A stretch of DNA of 64,000 nucleotides from an uncultured Hungatella sp. (GCA_947089145.1 CAMUJH010000010.1:22529-86528), one strand, 5' to 3'. Shown: positions 44,588-53,982, counted from the stretch's first letter. The notes: a model not told the origin generated them from the letters alone. A program made the numbers and translations.

Positions 44588-44903
44588 CAGTCAGATCCTC
44601 CAAAATATGTGAGATTTTCCCAGAATAAATGGCCCACTCGCTTCTGTACAGATTCAGCTGCGTCCTCCCCTTCTCTGTAATCCGATAATACCTTCGGTTC
44701 CTGCCGTCTATGGCAAGGTCATATACCTCCAGGCAGTCCTCCTTTAAAAGCCTGCGCAAAACCGGATAAAGTGTTGACTCCGAGATCTCTATGGCCCCCC
44801 TGACATCCTGGGTGATCTTGTAGCCATAAGTTCCTTTTACCGTCCTTGATACCACCGCAAGGACGATAGCATCCAGAAGGGCAGCGCCTGTATTAAATAT
44901 CAT
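44574..44903 (-). CDS. PadR family transcriptional regulator
   Basis: This 109-residue winged-helix repressor has the PadR pattern: LDAIVLAVVSRTVKGTYGYK, then ESTLYPVLRRLLKEDCLEV and GRNRRYYRITEKGR. It is the first gene of the HAAS/DUF4097 operon, with GGAGAGGAG before its ATG. The consensus promoter upstream contains a palindrome over the -10 box, which suggests self-repression. Confidence 0.93.
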   Translation of the reverse strand: MIFNTGAALLDAIVLAVVSRTVKGTYGYKITQDVRGAIEISESTLYPVLRRLLKEDCLEVYDLAIDGRNRRYYRITEKGRTQLNLYRSEWAIYSGKISHILEDLTDEQK

Positions 44904-44966
44904 GACTCCTCTCCTTGTCTTTAGGCTTGTTAATGAGTGAAATTATAATATTATTTATTTTTCTAT

Positions 44967-44995
44967 ATTATATGCTATATAATATTATTTGTCAA
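44967..44995 (-). promoter_or_regulatory. Consensus sigma-A promoter with palindrome, PadR operon
   Basis: On the minus strand TTGACA (44990-44995) and TATAAT (44967-44972) are exactly 17 bases apart, a perfect consensus. The palindrome ATTATATGCTATATAAT (44967-44983) covers the -10 box and is the likely PadR operator. Confidence 0.75.
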
Positions 44996-45108
44996 GTGTT
45001 CCATACACAAAATTCCAACAAAAATACCGGCTCGGAAATCTCTTATCCTCCAACCGGCATTCTTATCTTAAAGTATGTCTGAAACATGCAAATAGAATCG
45101 TTTTAAAA

Positions 45109-45516
45109 TCACTCTCCCTGATACACCACGTCCCGTTCCAGCAGCCCTTTCTTCACTGCCTGGCGGTATTTGTTAATCATCTCTCCAATCTGCGCCCTTG
45201 TATATGGCTTTATGAGGAAGCCAAAAGCCCGTATCTTCCACGCCTCCAGGGAAAATCCCGGGATTCCCGACAAAAGCACTACCTCCGGATGGTTCTGCCG
45301 CTGGTAAATCATGGAAGCCAGGGTGATACCGCTGATTTCCGGCATTACCACGTCGGAGAATACCAAATCAACAGGGTTCTCTTCCACATACTGCATGGCA
45401 GCCACGGCGTCGTCAAAGCTTTTTAGAAACTTCACACCCTCCATGGCAGACAGTATGGACGTCAGCCGCTCTTTCAGCTCCGGCGCATTATCCACTACAA
45501 TGACCTTAATCTCCAT
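45109..45516 (-). CDS. Single-domain response regulator
   Basis: This 135-residue CheY-like receiver domain has no output domain. The acidic pocket is DN (VVDNAPE), the phosphoacceptor aspartate is in LVFSDVVMPEISG, the switch serine is in VVLLSGIPG, and the conserved lysine is in FLIKPYT. A basic C-terminal helix of about 20 residues follows. No histidine kinase is adjacent, so its partner and target are unknown. Confidence 0.88.
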   Translation of the reverse strand: MEIKVIVVDNAPELKERLTSILSAMEGVKFLKSFDDAVAAMQYVEENPVDLVFSDVVMPEISGITLASMIYQRQNHPEVVLLSGIPGFSLEAWKIRAFGFLIKPYTRAQIGEMINKYRQAVKKGLLERDVVYQGE

Positions 45517-45669
45517 AAGCCCTCTCTCCGTCTGCTTCTCAATCTATCATATCCTTATGGCCCCAAATATGTCCCTGCCGCGTTTTCCCGATCCGGCAGA
45601 TGAGGCTTTTCCCCTGCCGGGGCGGGCCGCTTTTGCGGCATGTCTCCTTTTTGCTCCGTCTACATACAT

Positions 45670-45701
45670 AAAAAGACCGCCGGGCCCTATGGCCGGCGGT
45701 C
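45670..45701 (-). terminator. Terminator of the cmk-ispH-rpsA operon
   Basis: Arms GACCGCCGG (45675-45683) and CCGGCGGTC (45693-45701) are followed on the minus strand by TTTTT. It lies about 20 bases past the rpsA stop. Confidence 0.85.
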
Positions 45702-45723
45702 AGATCCTTACCCTTTTTCTCTG

Positions 45724-46845
45724 TTATTCAGCATCCTCAGCTGCCATGGCTTCCACATCCACATCCGCAACGTCTTCCTGTACCGGCTGCATCTGCAGAG
45801 CCTTCATGCTCAAGCTGATCTTTCTGTCCGCCTCGTTAAAGTCAACAATCTTGGCCTCAATCTCCTGGCCGATTGACAGAACGTCTGCAGGCTTCTCCAC
45901 ATGTTCCCTGGAAATCTGGGACACGTGCAGAAGGGCGTCAACCCCCGGCTCCAGCTCAACAAATGCGCCGAAGTCTGTCATACGGGCCACTCTGCCTGCC
46001 ACCACGTTGCCTGCCGCATATTTGGATGCCGCGTCAGCCCACGGATTAGCCTCCGGGAACTTAAGGCTTAGGGCAATCTTCTCGCCGTTAATATCCTTGA
46101 TCATGGTTTCGATCTTCTCGCCGGCCTTAAAGACCTTCTTCGGATTCTCCACCCGTCCCCAGGACATCTCGGAAATGTGAAGCAGCCCGTCTGCGCCGCC
46201 AAGGTCGATAAACGCTCCGAAGTCCGTAACATTCTTTACAACGCCTTCCACCCGGTCGCCAACCTGAATCCGCTCAAACAGCGCCTTCTGCATCTGGGCC
46301 TTTCTGGCCACCATCAGCTGCTTGCGGTCGCCGATGATTCTTCTTCTTCTGGGATTGAATTCCGTGATCACGAACTCAATCTCCTGACCCGCATACTTGG
46401 ATAAATCTCTCTCATAGGAATCAGATACCAGGCTTGCAGGAATGAAGACCCTTGTCTCCTCAACCACAACGCTAAGGCCTCCGTCCAGAACCTGGGCAAC
46501 CTTGGCAGTCAGCACCTCCTGGCTGTTAAACGCCTCCTCCAGTCTCTTGTTCCCTCTGTCAGCTGCCAGTCTCTTGTAGGACAGGGCAACCTGGCCTTCG
46601 CCGTCATTTACCTTGATGACTTTGGCCTCCATCTCGTCTCCCACCTTTACGACAGTGGTCAGATCGACACCGGATTCATTGGTATATTCATTTCTGGGAA
46701 TAATGCCGTCGGACTTATATCCAATGTTCAAGACAATTTCATCTTCTTTCACATCGATGACCTTACCAGTGACAATCTCTCCTGTACGTATTGTTTTCAA
46801 CGATTCTTCCAACATTTGTTCAAACTCATTTAATACCTCTGACAT
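45724..46845 (-). CDS. rpsA: S1 RNA-binding domain protein, ribosomal protein S1 homologue
   Basis: This 373-residue protein has four S1 RNA-binding repeats (roughly 22-90, 105-170, 190-260 and 275-345), recognisable from GEIVTGKVIDV, FGAFIDLGGADGLLHISEM and FGAFVELEPGVDALLHVSQI. E. coli S1 has six, and four is normal for Firmicutes. It probably helps mRNA bind the ribosome. I start at the ATG at 46845, nine bases after GAGGAGG. It overlaps the end of ispH by 20 bases. A terminator follows the gene. Confidence 0.92.
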   Translation of the reverse strand: MSEVLNEFEQMLEESLKTIRTGEIVTGKVIDVKEDEIVLNIGYKSDGIIPRNEYTNESGVDLTTVVKVGDEMEAKVIKVNDGEGQVALSYKRLAADRGNKRLEEAFNSQEVLTAKVAQVLDGGLSVVVEETRVFIPASLVSDSYERDLSKYAGQEIEFVITEFNPRRRRIIGDRKQLMVARKAQMQKALFERIQVGDRVEGVVKNVTDFGAFIDLGGADGLLHISEMSWGRVENPKKVFKAGEKIETMIKDINGEKIALSLKFPEANPWADAASKYAAGNVVAGRVARMTDFGAFVELEPGVDALLHVSQISREHVEKPADVLSIGQEIEAKIVDFNEADRKISLSMKALQMQPVQEDVADVDVEAMAAEDAE

Positions 46846-47677
46846 TCGTATGAACCTCCTCAATAATATTCTTAGGGGTTGAAGCCCCCGCTGTAATACC
46901 TACGCTGCGCACAGAACTTACACTTTCAGGATCAAAATCGCCCAGAGTTTGAATGTAATAGGTGTTTTTACACTCCTTTCGGCATATCTCGTACAGTTTG
47001 CGGGTATTGGAACTGCTCTTTCCGCCTACAACAATCATGGCATCTACCTGCGAAGCTATACGTCCAGCTTCTATTTGTCTTTCCTGTGTTGCATTGCAAA
47101 TCGTATTTAAAACAAGTATATCATAACCCTTTTCCGAAAATTTTTCAACTAAATCTTGAAATTTATTGTAATTAAATGTCGTCTGGGATACAATACACAG
47201 TTTTTCGCCTGAAAGATCCGGCAAACGGCCTATCTCTTCCTGGTCTTTTACTACCAGGGTCTTGTCGTCCCCCCATCCCCGGATGCCTTCCACCTCCGGA
47301 TGGTTTTTGTCCCCAATAATAATCACCCGCCGTCCCAGGCCGTTCTGCTCCCTGACAATCCTGTGTATCTTCTTTACAAAGGGACAGGTGGCGTCCACCA
47401 GATGAAGGCCCAGCCCATGGATTTTGTCATACACCGCCTCGCCCACGCCGTGAGAACGTATAATCACAGTACCTTCTTTCATGCTTTCCAGGCCAGACTC
47501 ATCCTCTAAAACCCTTACGCCCTTCTGCTCCAGGTCTTTTACCACTTCCTCATTGTGAATAATGGGGCCAAGGGTGCAGACAGGCCCTTCTCCCTGCCTT
47601 ATCTGCTCATACACCTTCTCCATGGCCCGTTCCACGCCGAAGCAGAAGCCCGCCGTCTTCGCCACGATTACCTCCAT
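46826..47677 (-). CDS. ispH: 4-hydroxy-3-methylbut-2-enyl diphosphate reductase IspH
   Basis: This 283-residue iron-sulfur enzyme makes IPP and DMAPP in the last step of the MEP isoprenoid pathway. The three cluster cysteines are visible in TAGFCFGVERA (C12), DATCPFVKK and NTICNATQERQ. The catalytic glutamate region TFNYNKF and a GITAGASTP motif are also present. DMAPP is the donor used by MiaA, encoded elsewhere in this window. It abuts cmk directly and overlaps rpsA, as in other Clostridia, where ispH and rpsA are sometimes fused. Confidence 0.95.
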   Translation of the reverse strand: MEVIVAKTAGFCFGVERAMEKVYEQIRQGEGPVCTLGPIIHNEEVVKDLEQKGVRVLEDESGLESMKEGTVIIRSHGVGEAVYDKIHGLGLHLVDATCPFVKKIHRIVREQNGLGRRVIIIGDKNHPEVEGIRGWGDDKTLVVKDQEEIGRLPDLSGEKLCIVSQTTFNYNKFQDLVEKFSEKGYDILVLNTICNATQERQIEAGRIASQVDAMIVVGGKSSSNTRKLYEICRKECKNTYYIQTLGDFDPESVSSVRSVGITAGASTPKNIIEEVHTNVRGIK

Positions 47678-48367
47678 CTAAGCCTTCCCCTCCAGCTCCA
47701 GCCCCCGCTGCCTGACGGCTTCCAGAATCGCTTCCACCACCTGGTCAATGGTCATTTGGGAGGAATCAATAACCAAAGCGTCCGCGGCCTGTTTCAAGGG
47801 CGCAATATCCCGATGCATATCCCGGTAATCCCTCTCTATTATATCTTGCTCAATTTCTTCCAAATTACACATCTGGCCCTTTTCTTCCAGCTCTTTAAAT
47901 CTTCTCAGGGCACGTACATGGCTGCTGGCCGTCAGATAGATTTTGGTCTGGGCGTCAGGAAGGACGCAGGTGCCGATGTCCCTGCCGTCCATGATCACAT
48001 TGCTGGTTCTGGCAAGCTCCCTCTGAAGTTCCAGAAGCTTCTGCCGCACCGGTCCATAGACAGATATGGAAGAAGTCATGGAACTTACTTCCTCTGTCCT
48101 GATAAGCCCTGACACATCCTCCCCGTTTAGCAGAACCTGCTGCACATTGTCACAGTACTGCAGGGAAATCTCCATCTCTGGACAGGCAGATTCTATGGCC
48201 CTTTCATCATTTCTGTCAATGCCTTTTCTCAAAAAATATAAAGCCATGGCCCGGTACATGGCCCCGGTGTCCACATAGATAAACCCCAGCCTTTTTGCCG
48301 CTTTCCTGGCAATGGTGCTTTTGCCCGCTCCCGCAGGCCCGTCGATGGCGATATTATAAGTTGTCAT
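47678..48367 (-). CDS. cmk: Cytidylate kinase
   Basis: This 229-residue kinase phosphorylates CMP and dCMP. P-loop DGPAGAGKSTIA, the CMP-binding VDTGAMYRA, MDGRDIGTCVLPDA and KIYLTAS are all present. I start at the ATG at 48367 (MTTYNIAIDGPAG), with AAAGGAG 11 bases upstream. The longer frame to 48505 covers intergenic sequence. It is the first gene of the cmk-ispH-rpsA set. Confidence 0.95.
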   Translation of the reverse strand: MTTYNIAIDGPAGAGKSTIARKAAKRLGFIYVDTGAMYRAMALYFLRKGIDRNDERAIESACPEMEISLQYCDNVQQVLLNGEDVSGLIRTEEVSSMTSSISVYGPVRQKLLELQRELARTSNVIMDGRDIGTCVLPDAQTKIYLTASSHVRALRRFKELEEKGQMCNLEEIEQDIIERDYRDMHRDIAPLKQAADALVIDSSQMTIDQVVEAILEAVRQRGLELEGKA

Positions 48368-48474
48368 ACGTGAATTTGCTCCTTTTATTTTATATACTCC
48401 CCGCAGTCTCTCCATACCCAATTTTGTGGTGTGGGACGGCATCCTTGTGAGACGGCATCCGCCCAAAAATCCTT

Positions 48475-49797
48475 CTATGCAGGAATATGGCTCCCTGCCG
48501 CCCACCCGGTGGACCAGGCAATCTGCAGGTTAAATCCTCCGGTAACCCCGTCCAGATCCAGCACCTCTCCGGCAAAATACAGATTTTTAACCAGTTTAGA
48601 CTCCATGGTTCCCGGACAGACTTCCCTCACTGACACGCCTCCCTGCGTAATAATGGCCTCCTTAAAGTCACAAAGCCCTGTAAGGGTCAGTCTGAAAGCT
48701 TTCGTCTCCTCCACAATCCGCCGTCTTTGGGCTCTGGTAATCTCATGGACCTTTGTCTCAGGAGAAATTCCGCTTCGCCCGATCATCACCGGAATCAGCT
48801 TTGCAGGATAGAGGTTTCCCAAGGCATTCTTAAACTGTTTGTTGGAAAACTCCTCAAAATCCCTTACAATTCTTGCATCCAGCTGTTCGGTGTCAAGGGC
48901 AGGCTTCAAGTCAATGGACAGTGTCAGAGGCTTTTTTTTCAGGGTTTTGGCTGCAAAGCTGCTGGCGCTTAAGATCACCGGCCCGCTGACTCCGAAATGG
49001 GTAAACAAAAGCTCGCCGAATTCCCGGTAAATTTCTCTTCTGCCGTCCCATACAGCGGCCTCAATATTCCTCAGAGACAGCCCCTGCAGGTCTTTTACCA
49101 CTGGCTCCTTCACCTGAAAGGGAACCAGCGCAGGCAGCGGTTCTGTTATCTTGTGCCCGTTTTCCCCGGCAAAACGGTAGCCGTCCCCTGTGGAGCCTGT
49201 AGCCCCGTAGGAAAGGCCGCCTGTGGCCACAATCACTGCGTCTCCCCGCACCGGGCAGGACGCCTCTTTCCAGGTCCGCCCGTCTCTGGTTTCAGGATCT
49301 CCTGTTGTGCCCCGGCCTCCCGCCTCCCGGCTTTTCTCTGCCCCGCTTCCCTGCAAAACCCGGATGCCCCGGCACTCCCCGTCCTCCACCAGCAGTTCCT
49401 TTACCTGTCCATAAAGGTGGACCCTGACCCCAAGCTCCTTCATCTGCCTGGACAGGGCCCTGATAACGTCGGAAGATTTGTCAGAAACAGGAAAGACCCT
49501 GTTTCCCCGCTCCACTTTCAGAGGACATCCGTTTTTCTCCAGAAGCCGCATCATGTCCTCGTTGGTAAAACCGTAAAAACTGCTGTACAGAAACCGTGGA
49601 TTGCTGACCACATGGCTTAACATCTCCTCCATGCCGCAGGCATTGGTCACATTGCACCTGCCCTTGCCTGTAATATACAGCTTTTTCCCCAGTTTCTCAT
49701 TCTTCTCATACAGATGGACTTCATGTCCACAGCCTGCGGCGGCGATGGCCGCTGCCATGCCGGCAGCGCCACCGCCGATTATCAGCACTTTGCCCAT
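48475..49797 (-). CDS. BaiN/HI0933-type NAD(P)/FAD oxidoreductase
   Basis: This 440-residue flavoprotein has an N-terminal dinucleotide fold (VLIIGGGAAGMAAAIAAAGCG), LGKKLYITGKGRCNVTNAC after it, and the closing GEVLDLDGVTGGFNLQIAWSTG segment of the HI0933/BaiN family. Some members reduce bile-acid or other ring systems, but most are uncharacterised, so the substrate is open. The ATG lies just past the stop of the VOC gene, with little ribosome binding site, which suggests coupling. Residues about 150-185 carry an extra charged loop. Confidence 0.88.
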   Translation of the reverse strand: MGKVLIIGGGAAGMAAAIAAAGCGHEVHLYEKNEKLGKKLYITGKGRCNVTNACGMEEMLSHVVSNPRFLYSSFYGFTNEDMMRLLEKNGCPLKVERGNRVFPVSDKSSDVIRALSRQMKELGVRVHLYGQVKELLVEDGECRGIRVLQGSGAEKSREAGGRGTTGDPETRDGRTWKEASCPVRGDAVIVATGGLSYGATGSTGDGYRFAGENGHKITEPLPALVPFQVKEPVVKDLQGLSLRNIEAAVWDGRREIYREFGELLFTHFGVSGPVILSASSFAAKTLKKKPLTLSIDLKPALDTEQLDARIVRDFEEFSNKQFKNALGNLYPAKLIPVMIGRSGISPETKVHEITRAQRRRIVEETKAFRLTLTGLCDFKEAIITQGGVSVREVCPGTMESKLVKNLYFAGEVLDLDGVTGGFNLQIAWSTGWAAGSHIPA

Positions 49798-49798
49798 G

Positions 49799-50164
49799 TT
49801 ATGCCTGATTCAGGTGAATTGCAAATCCTGCAATTTCCTCTTCAAAATAGATAAATACGGTTCTCCCGTTCTCCACCTTTCTGGTTTCCTCCGCAGGGGT
49901 CATGCCGCGGCTTTTAAAATACTCAATGGCCTTGTCGCAGTCATTGACTTTTATGGCAATATGCCCCACTGTGCCTCTGCCGTTTCCCTTCATGATCTCC
50001 ACCAGATCTCCGGCCCACACGGACTTCTCCCCCTCCTTTGTGGGAAGTCCCAAAAGCCTTAAAAAGTCCGCCGCCCACGCTGCTGCCTGCTCCTGGCTGT
50101 CGCCGTTGATTCCCACATGGCCGATTTTCATGTCAAACATTCTGATAGCATCCTGCTGGCTCAT
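49799..50164 (-). CDS. VOC (glyoxalase-fold) family protein
   Basis: This 121-residue protein has one vicinal-oxygen-chelate domain of two beta-alpha-beta-beta-beta units. Likely metal-ligand positions are HVGINGDS near the start, HIAIKVND in the middle, and the end FIYFEEEIAGFAIHLNQ. It may be a lyase, an isomerase or a binding protein. The gene precedes the BaiN-like gene with one base between stop and start. No substrate can be named. Confidence 0.8.
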   Translation of the reverse strand: MSQQDAIRMFDMKIGHVGINGDSQEQAAAWAADFLRLLGLPTKEGEKSVWAGDLVEIMKGNGRGTVGHIAIKVNDCDKAIEYFKSRGMTPAEETRKVENGRTVFIYFEEEIAGFAIHLNQA

Positions 50165-50285
50165 AATTTTTTAAATCCTCCTGAATTCTTAATGCATGCC
50201 CAAAGGGCATCCCCTGTCTTACTTCCTCCAAAGCGGGGCACTTCCTCGTGCCAAAAGGCATGCCGATCCGCCGCTTTCCAGGCGG

Positions 50286-51788
50286 TCAGCTTTTCTTCTT
50301 TACTTCCTTAATCTTCTTTTCCAAAGCATCCACCACGGTCTTAAGAACCTTGACCCTTGCGTAGTATTTGGAGTTTCCTTCCACTACGATCCAGGGCGCA
50401 TAGGTGGTGGATGTCCTTACTAACATCTCGTCAACAGCCTGCTCATACTGATCCCATTTTTCCCTGTTCCGCCAGTCCTCGTCTGTGATCTTCCACTGTT
50501 TGGCCGGGTTCTCCATCCGCTCTTTAAACCGCCGCTCTTGCTCATCTTTATCAATGTGAAGCCAGAATTTAAGCACCACTGCCCCGAAGTTAGCCATATG
50601 GGATTCCATCTCATTGATCTCCTGGTAAGCCCTTTTCCACTCAGCCTCCGTGCAGAATCCCTCAATCCGCTCCACCATGACGCGGCCGTACCAGGTTCTG
50701 TCAAAAATAGCGATATGGCCTGCCTTTGGCATATTGTTCCAGAACCGCCACAGATAATGGTGCACCTTTTCAATATCATTGGGCGACGCCGTAGGATTTA
50801 CCTGATACCCTCTCGGGTCCAGATGGCTTGTAAGCCGCTTAATGGCCCCGCCCTTTCCTCCTGCATCCCAGCCCTCAAAGCCCAGAACCACGGGAATCCT
50901 TAACCGGTACAGTTCATTGTGAAGGGCCTCCAGACGCTTCTGCAGGGAAGCCAGCTCCTTCTTATACTGTTCCTTTGTAAGGCTTTTGGACAGATCGATT
51001 CCTGACAGAACCCCGTTCTGGAACCGCTCATCCGGTTTCTTTTTCTGCCTGCTTTTCGACTCCTTTGCAGTCTCTTCCTTTTTCTCCAAGGCATAGGCCA
51101 GGCGGTCTGCCACCGTAGTAAGGATCTTCATGGCCGCATAGTCTTTGTCAGTAGACTCAATAATGGTCCACGGCGCATACTCCGTGTCCGTCCGCTCCAG
51201 CATCTCCTCGTTAATCTTTAAGTAGCTGTCATATTCTTTATTCCGTTTCCAGTCCTGTTTATTTACCCTCCAGGATGTGCCCTTAGAATCATCCAGCTTT
51301 TTAAACCGCTTCTTCTGCTCCTCCTTGGAAATATGCAGGAACAGCTTAATAATCACGGTGCCATCGTCTGTCAGCTGTTTTTCAAAGGATAAAATGTCCT
51401 GAAACGCCCCCTCCAGATCCAGTTCTTTGTCCGGGTAGTCAAATCTGTCTCTCTGGACAATGCTGTACCAGCTTCTGTCAAATACGGCAATACGCCCTTT
51501 AGCAGGAATCTTGGTCCAGAAGCGCCACAGAAACGGCCGCATCTGCTCCTCCTCATTAGATGAATTGGTGGCATGTACTGAAAATCCCCTGGGGTCCAGA
51601 GCCTGGATCAGACGGTTGATCTGCACGCCCTTCCCAGCTGCTCCCATGCCCTCAAAGACGATCATCACCGGAATCCCGGCTGCTTTGCATTGCCTTTGAA
51701 GTTCGGCCAAATGCGCCCCCTCGGTTTCCACCACCTGCTTAAATGTGTTTTTGTCCACCTTTTTCGAAAGATCAATCTTCTCCAGCAT
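50286..51788 (-). CDS. Two-domain polyphosphate kinase 2 (polyphosphate:AMP phosphotransferase type)
   Basis: This 500-residue protein consists of two PPK2 domains, each with its own P-loop: FEGMGAAGKG near residue 45 and FEGWDAGGKG near 300. Each also has a lid motif (FDRSWYS in the first, FDRTWYG in the second). The two-domain form is typical of polyphosphate:AMP phosphotransferases, which make ADP from AMP. In known members only the C-terminal half is active, but both halves look intact here. I start at the ATG at 51788, eight bases after GGAGG. Confidence 0.9.
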   Translation of the reverse strand: MLEKIDLSKKVDKNTFKQVVETEGAHLAELQRQCKAAGIPVMIVFEGMGAAGKGVQINRLIQALDPRGFSVHATNSSNEEEQMRPFLWRFWTKIPAKGRIAVFDRSWYSIVQRDRFDYPDKELDLEGAFQDILSFEKQLTDDGTVIIKLFLHISKEEQKKRFKKLDDSKGTSWRVNKQDWKRNKEYDSYLKINEEMLERTDTEYAPWTIIESTDKDYAAMKILTTVADRLAYALEKKEETAKESKSRQKKKPDERFQNGVLSGIDLSKSLTKEQYKKELASLQKRLEALHNELYRLRIPVVLGFEGWDAGGKGGAIKRLTSHLDPRGYQVNPTASPNDIEKVHHYLWRFWNNMPKAGHIAIFDRTWYGRVMVERIEGFCTEAEWKRAYQEINEMESHMANFGAVVLKFWLHIDKDEQERRFKERMENPAKQWKITDEDWRNREKWDQYEQAVDEMLVRTSTTYAPWIVVEGNSKYYARVKVLKTVVDALEKKIKEVKKKS

Positions 51789-51901
51789 AAAAATGCCCTC
51801 CTTCATTTATTTCCGAACCTGTTTGTACCTGTTAGTATATCACATTTTTAACGAAAATAAAACGGCAGACGGTTAATTTTTTGACAAATTTTCCTTCTTT
51901 T

Positions 51902-53527
51902 TCACTGAGCCATGCCTGGCACTGTCAGCTCATTGTAATCCTTGGAACAATCCCCCAGCATGGCCCGAAGCTCCTCTGCCCGCTTGCTCTGGGGCCAGCA
52001 GTTCTCCCACTGTTTATATTCTCTGGATCTCATGGCCTCCCGCTCATCAATCATGTTCCCGGCACAGTAGTCCGCATATGCGTCTGCATAGATCTTTGCC
52101 ATTTCGCCGGACGTTTTTTCACGGACTTGTTTTGCATCCGCCTTAATCTGAGTCCCTACAAGCTGCCGGATATACTCGGTTTTATATTGGGAAAAGTTAA
52201 GCAGGTTTTCATCTTCCTCCCCGTGAGCCAAAGCCCAGGCGCCTACATCTGTCTCACAGGTTTTGTAGCGCAGGTCCCTGTTCTCCTGCCAGGACAGAAT
52301 TCCGTACTGGCAGGGAGGGATGCTTATGGCGTCGCTGACGATTTCATAAATCCCATATCCCTTATCCCCTGGCCCCTTTTTGTGCTGGTTAGTCCGCTGA
52401 AGGTGGAGATGGCCGCTGATATACAAAGGGACTTGGTATCTTTCCAAAAGAGCCGTTACATCGTTTCCGTTTTCCAGAATGCACATGGTGGTAAACATCC
52501 GGCTCTCCGAAAGCAGATTGTGATGTCCCAGAACAATCACCTGAATCCCCTGATCTTTGGCGGCCTGCAGATTGGCATCCATCCAGGCCATGGTTTCCTG
52601 CCTTACCCTCCCGTCAACTAAGTTTACCGGTTCATATTGGGCCGTATCCAGCATCATCAGCCACACGTCCTCCCTCAAAGCATAGATGTAGCTGAAAGAA
52701 GCTGCGTCCCGGCTGACTGCCTGATTCCAGCCAAAGTCCTTATATATTTCCCCATACTCCTCAGGCGTCACTGCCTGGGTTTTCTCAGCCTTGTCGCCGA
52801 AATACACGGCGGCATCCAGGTTGTTAATGTCATGGTTTCCCGGAATCACCAGAACCTGGACGCCGGATTCCTGAAGACGGGATAATTTTTCCGCCAGTTT
52901 CTCGTGATTGATTTTTTCCCCGTTCATGGTAATATCGCCGGTGAGAATCAAAGCGTCCGGCTTTCTGCTGGATGCCTCCTCGATAAGGGCGTCAAGAACC
53001 TGGGGAAGATATCTTGCCACCTTCCCGTCGCTTTTAGCCTGAAACGCTTCAAAAGCTTTCCCGTAATCTGTAGCCGCCTCCGATATATAATGCAGATCCG
53101 ACACGAGATACACTACCGGAGGCCCTAGCTCTTCTTCCTGAAGCTGCTGCTCCGGCGACGGGGTTTCCTTTTCTTTGCTTTGTTCTGGCTGGGGCGGGAT
53201 TCTTTTTGGCAAGGACAAAATTCTTTCTGCCAGCCCCACACTGCCTCTTAAAATTCCGGCAACTCCCTGCCGCAGAGACTGAAGGCTTTCTCTTAAGATT
53301 TCCTCTTGTGCAGAATCATCATTTTCCTTATCAGCTTCCTTCTCCCTGCCTTCTTTCGCATCTGATTCCCCCGGATTTTCTCCAATTTCCTCCACCCATA
53401 CCCCGCTGCCTGTCTCTTGTCTTTCTTCCTGTAAAAACCGCCTTGCATTGCTTCCAAGCTCCGCCGCTCCTATTAACAGACAGGACAGGGCTGCCATAAT
53501 GCACAGCCACTTTATCTGATCTTTCAC
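51902..53527 (-). CDS. Secreted or membrane-anchored metallophosphoesterase
   Basis: This 541-residue protein starts at a GTG and has an N-terminal hydrophobic segment (WLCIMAALSCLLIGAAELG) that may be a signal or an anchor. A charged, repetitive spacer rich in E, K and P follows (about 30-140). The calcineurin-like phosphoesterase domain has all five motifs: YLVSDLHY, LTGDITMNG, VIPGNHDINN, VLGHHNLL and ISGHLHLQR. A C-terminal helical region covers the last 130 residues. It probably acts on the cell surface; the substrate is unknown. Confidence 0.88.
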   Translation of the reverse strand: MKDQIKWLCIMAALSCLLIGAAELGSNARRFLQEERQETGSGVWVEEIGENPGESDAKEGREKEADKENDDSAQEEILRESLQSLRQGVAGILRGSVGLAERILSLPKRIPPQPEQSKEKETPSPEQQLQEEELGPPVVYLVSDLHYISEAATDYGKAFEAFQAKSDGKVARYLPQVLDALIEEASSRKPDALILTGDITMNGEKINHEKLAEKLSRLQESGVQVLVIPGNHDINNLDAAVYFGDKAEKTQAVTPEEYGEIYKDFGWNQAVSRDAASFSYIYALREDVWLMMLDTAQYEPVNLVDGRVRQETMAWMDANLQAAKDQGIQVIVLGHHNLLSESRMFTTMCILENGNDVTALLERYQVPLYISGHLHLQRTNQHKKGPGDKGYGIYEIVSDAISIPPCQYGILSWQENRDLRYKTCETDVGAWALAHGEEDENLLNFSQYKTEYIRQLVGTQIKADAKQVREKTSGEMAKIYADAYADYCAGNMIDEREAMRSREYKQWENCWPQSKRAEELRAMLGDCSKDYNELTVPGMAQ

Positions 53528-53982
53528 GTATCATTATCTCTTTTCTCTCATTTTACAGTTATGATATTCACCAGTCCTCTGAATCAAAACCGCATTTATC
53601 GACATTATACGAGGAAACAATCCATTGGTCAAATTAAAAATGCTTTAAATTATGTTTTCTCCTGAGACAAGCCAGCGATAACCTAAGTCAAATTACACAC
53701 TGCCCTAACCGCAATTGCTTGATTTAACCTATAATCGCAAAACAGCATCTTTTAACCTTTTGGCAGAGCGTTGGAAACCTATGCTATTATCTGATTTTTT
53801 ATTGTATTTATGTTTATTTTTCTGTCTATTATTCTTTTTTAAGGTTATATTTTCTTGGCATGTGGATAACTTGTGCCTTTGTAACCTGTTTTTATATGTT
53901 GTTTTATGTATTTTCTTCCCCCTAACAGCAATTCCTCATGTTGAAATCTAATAAAAAAAGCCTGTTATGTTATGGCATGGCA
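53528..53982. other. AT-rich intergenic stretch
   Basis: About 450 bases, much richer in A and T than the surroundings, lie between the phosphoesterase gene start and a long hairpin. A plus-strand frame (53715-53951) codes for hydrophobic residues but lacks a ribosome binding site and looks like an effect of composition. I see no gene. Confidence 0.6.

Noticed and set aside
53715-53951. Hydrophobic 78-codon plus-strand frame
   Set aside because: Its hydrophobic content follows from T-rich DNA. It has no start signal and no recognisable family.
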